From the NCBI GenBank assembly GCA_050742535.1, contig JBOGIQ010000338.1, positions 1-6,680 on the forward strand: a DNA stretch of 6,680 nucleotides, read 5' to 3'. Source of the stretch: Gp6-AA40 sp050742535 (lineage in GTDB: Bacteria > Acidobacteriota > Vicinamibacteria > Vicinamibacterales > UBA2999). The position numbers and the translations under genes were made by a program. Positions 5,187-6,680 of this stretch are shown here, in pieces (positions within the stretch are counted from its first letter, which is position 1; every line of letters begins with the position of its first letter). Under the pieces are notes generated by a model. That model did not search any database. It was not told where the DNA came from and worked only from the letters and a program-made list of their open reading frames with translations.

Positions 5187-5930
5187 TCAGGGACTCACCG
5201 ATACGGTCGAATGCGTCCAAGTCACAGTGAATTGTCCGACTTGCCGCCCATCGACGGAAATGGTCTGAGTCGCTTGAGATTGACAAGGCACTGGGGGCAT
5301 GCCGCCCATTAAGTAATTATCCTTGAACTGCCCAGAGCTGTTTGTCGTATCTTCGCCCGTTGGAATTCCACCTGCGAAACACGCTGGGTTATGCACCGGT
5401 GTCGAGTAGCCCTCGGTAACCGACAGACCGGCCTTGTGTAACGGTCCCGCGAACTGGTCCATCACTTGATAGTGTCGCTCACGATTGTAGATGTTGCCAG
5501 CAGGGGGAGGATTCAGGAACGTGTCTGAAACGACGGAGAGCGAAGTCGGTATTTGCTCCAATACCTGCTGGAACTGAACAGGACCTACTCCGGTGTACGA
5601 ATAGATACACGAGCAATAGAACGTAAATCCCCCACCAACTTCCCAGGTTCCTTCATCACCTGCGAACGAAAGGCTCGAATAGCTCCCTCCGTACGCAGCT
5701 CTCGTCGGGCTAAACAGGTAAGTCGCGGGCGAGTAGTCGAAGTGATTGCACCCCCAACTGTTGTCGTAGCCATCGACCCATCCATAAACATCGATACCAT
5801 CCCACTCGATGCCGGTGTACACACTGAAGTCCATTCCGTATTGCGCTGACGCTGGTTTGGCGGCAAAAAGAAACACGGCCAGCAAGATGGCGTGCAGCAC
5901 AACGCGCTGAAAAGTATTACTGCGCAGCAT
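5187..5930 (-). CDS. Secreted Tyr/Gly-rich five-cysteine protein of unknown function
   Basis: The 247-residue product starts at ATG 5930. AGAGGA at 5943-5938 lies 7 nt upstream, whereas the TTG two codons earlier is too close to that site. Residues 1-29 form a clear signal peptide (hydrophobic 10-24, ASA-Q cleavage at 29/30). The mature part is rich in Tyr, Gly, Ser and Asp and has Cys at 61, 106, 108, 184 and 216, suggesting disulfides outside the cytoplasm. A recognisable central segment is RERHYQVMDQFAGPL and SVTEGYSTP, with a C-terminal QTISVDGRQVGQFTV strand. It has no lipobox and no second membrane segment. I do not recognise a named domain; proteins of this general layout are familiar as hypothetical secreted proteins in Acidobacteriota. 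It sits 21 bp after the first operon gene. Confidence 0.85.
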   Translation of the reverse strand: MLRSNTFQRVVLHAILLAVFLFAAKPASAQYGMDFSVYTGIEWDGIDVYGWVDGYDNSWGCNHFDYSPATYLFSPTRAAYGGSYSSLSFAGDEGTWEVGGGFTFYCSCIYSYTGVGPVQFQQVLEQIPTSLSVVSDTFLNPPPAGNIYNRERHYQVMDQFAGPLHKAGLSVTEGYSTPVHNPACFAGGIPTGEDTTNSSGQFKDNYLMGGMPPVPCQSQATQTISVDGRQVGQFTVTWTHSTVSVSP

Positions 5931-5951
5931 TGTCAAATCCTCTGAGACTGC

Positions 5952-6515
5952 CTACGGGCGCGGGTCGCCGTAAATGACGATGCGCGGTTTGACGCGACGT
6001 TCGATGTGATCCTGCAGGATACGCACGCCGTCCGATGACAGCGTGCCTATGACACGGTAACGGGCGTCGCGCAAAATCGTTTGCTGGCGTGTACGCAGCG
6101 AAGCAGACAGAGCAAGTGACTGGATGCTCGCGAAGTTTTCATGAGTCACTTGCTTCCTCTGGCTTTCCACTTCGGCGAGTTGTTCACGCACGCCGGCCAA
6201 AGCCGTGACAATCCGTTCAGCGTCAGACACATGAAGGCCCGTAGAATTCAGTATCGCCTTCCGACGACCAAGTTCCACTCGCGACGGGGTTGACTTCAGC
6301 GCCACGACAGAAAGAAAGTGCGCGTACGCGACATCGTCAGGAATTTTTTCAGGAGTTTTTGCACCGTCTACTGCGACTGGTAGCGGTTGAAAGTTGCTCG
6401 TGGCCTCGTGTTGATGAGCGCTGTCGAGACCGGCTTGCGCGGTAACCTGATTCCCGTCAGACCGCACGAGTGCCAGAATTCCCAAGAGCGCGAGAACGAC
6501 CAGACCTTTGCGCAT
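5952..6515 (-). CDS. Small exported helical protein, first gene of three-gene operon
   Basis: The true start is ATG 6515, giving 187 residues. GGAGGGG at 6526-6520 sits 4 nt upstream, and the protein then begins with a signal peptide (MRKGLVVLALLGILALVRS, likely cut near VTA-QA at 26/27). The frame is open for another 51 codons, but that extension is Arg/Ser-rich and would bury the signal. The mature part has a short low-complexity lead, then KTPEKIPDDVAYAHFLSVVA, a long helical stretch (about residues 85-150, REQLAEVESQRKQ and following) and a conserved-looking end LSSDGVRILQDHIERRVKPR. I recall this IPDDVAYxxF...LSxDGxxxLxxHIxxRVKxxI pattern from uncharacterised Acidobacteriota proteins. 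It has no Cys in the mature chain. It leads a block of three exported proteins with gaps of 21 and 11 bp. Confidence 0.87.
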   Translation of the reverse strand: MRKGLVVLALLGILALVRSDGNQVTAQAGLDSAHQHEATSNFQPLPVAVDGAKTPEKIPDDVAYAHFLSVVALKSTPSRVELGRRKAILNSTGLHVSDAERIVTALAGVREQLAEVESQRKQVTHENFASIQSLALSASLRTRQQTILRDARYRVIGTLSSDGVRILQDHIERRVKPRIVIYGDPRP

Positions 6516-6680
6516 GAGACCCCTCCGCCTGCGAATCGAATCGGCTGACCGGGTTGACAGGCGGATACTAGTACCCCGTCGCAGGGATTTTGATCGATTG
6601 GAGCGGCGGTAACTGGTCGGGCGCGACCAGGAGTCTGATACTGCGTGGTTGCCCTGCCACTCGATCAATGAGGCCGCGAG
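6516..6680. promoter_or_regulatory. Upstream region of the exported-protein operon, with a hairpin
   Basis: The promoter of the operon should lie here. Reading toward the genes, TAGTAT at about 6571-6566 is a possible -10, but no good -35 is found at normal spacing, so an alternative sigma factor or a different site is possible. CTGGTCG/CGACCAG (6613-6619 and 6624-6630) forms a 7-bp stem with a 4-nt loop. It could be an operator or the terminator of a gene to the right. The last 50 bases show no recognisable gene. Confidence 0.35.

Noticed and set aside
5176..5286. Upstream extension of the last operon gene to TTG 5286
   Set aside because: It would overlap the preceding gene by 100 bp, has no ribosome site, and would place the signal peptide 37 residues inside the protein.
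6516..6668. N-terminal extension of the first operon gene by 51 codons
   Set aside because: GGAGGGG four bases before ATG 6515 and the signal peptide that follows it fix the start there; the extension is Arg/Ser-rich and unlike a coding N-terminus.
1..6680. tRNA, rRNA, CRISPR array or replication origin
   Set aside because: No cloverleaf, rRNA-like stretch or regularly spaced repeat-spacer array was found. The only spaced repeats are the IS end repeats.

Overview
This is a GC-rich bacterial segment in which almost every gene reads on the minus strand. It joins three unrelated blocks. Nothing in it fixes the taxon. The set of small exported proteins on the right resembles proteins I associate with Acidobacteriota (Vicinamibacteria-like soil bacteria). 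That assignment is an inference from memory, not a measurement.

Block 1 (about 1-1366) is a decayed metal-resistance fragment plus signalling. In minus-strand order it holds a complete single-domain response regulator (638-1036), a 5'-truncated arsenate reductase of the low-molecular-weight phosphatase fold (387-about 650), and a small conserved protein often found beside arsenic or mercury genes (80-387), broken by a one-base frameshift. The arsC remnant lacks the catalytic P-loop and begins at, or slightly inside, the 3' end of the response regulator. A small unrecognised gene (1127-1366, plus strand) diverges from the regulator.

Block 2 (1594-4244) is a complete IS21-family insertion sequence (istA and istB overlapping by ATGA). 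It has two 13-bp repeats at each end inside an inverted-repeat tip. Its left end abuts the last 42 or so codons of a family 15 glycoside hydrolase (glucoamylase-like) gene. The rest of that gene is not on the other side of the element, and no direct target duplication is visible. The element therefore marks a deletion or rearrangement, not a simple insertion. The linker region of istA carries three further sequences matching the element's own ends.

Block 3 (4245-6680) begins with about 260 bp without genes, containing an 82-bp nested palindrome (4359-4440). Then come three closely spaced minus-strand genes (5952-6515, 5187-5930, 4507-5175). Each encodes a protein with an N-terminal signal peptide, and the gaps are 21 and 11 bp. 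They look like one operon for three exported proteins: a small helical protein, a Tyr/Gly-rich five-cysteine protein, and a protein with a possible secretin/TonB short-domain-like C-terminal region. Their function is not known to me. This operon is the best candidate here for an undescribed system.
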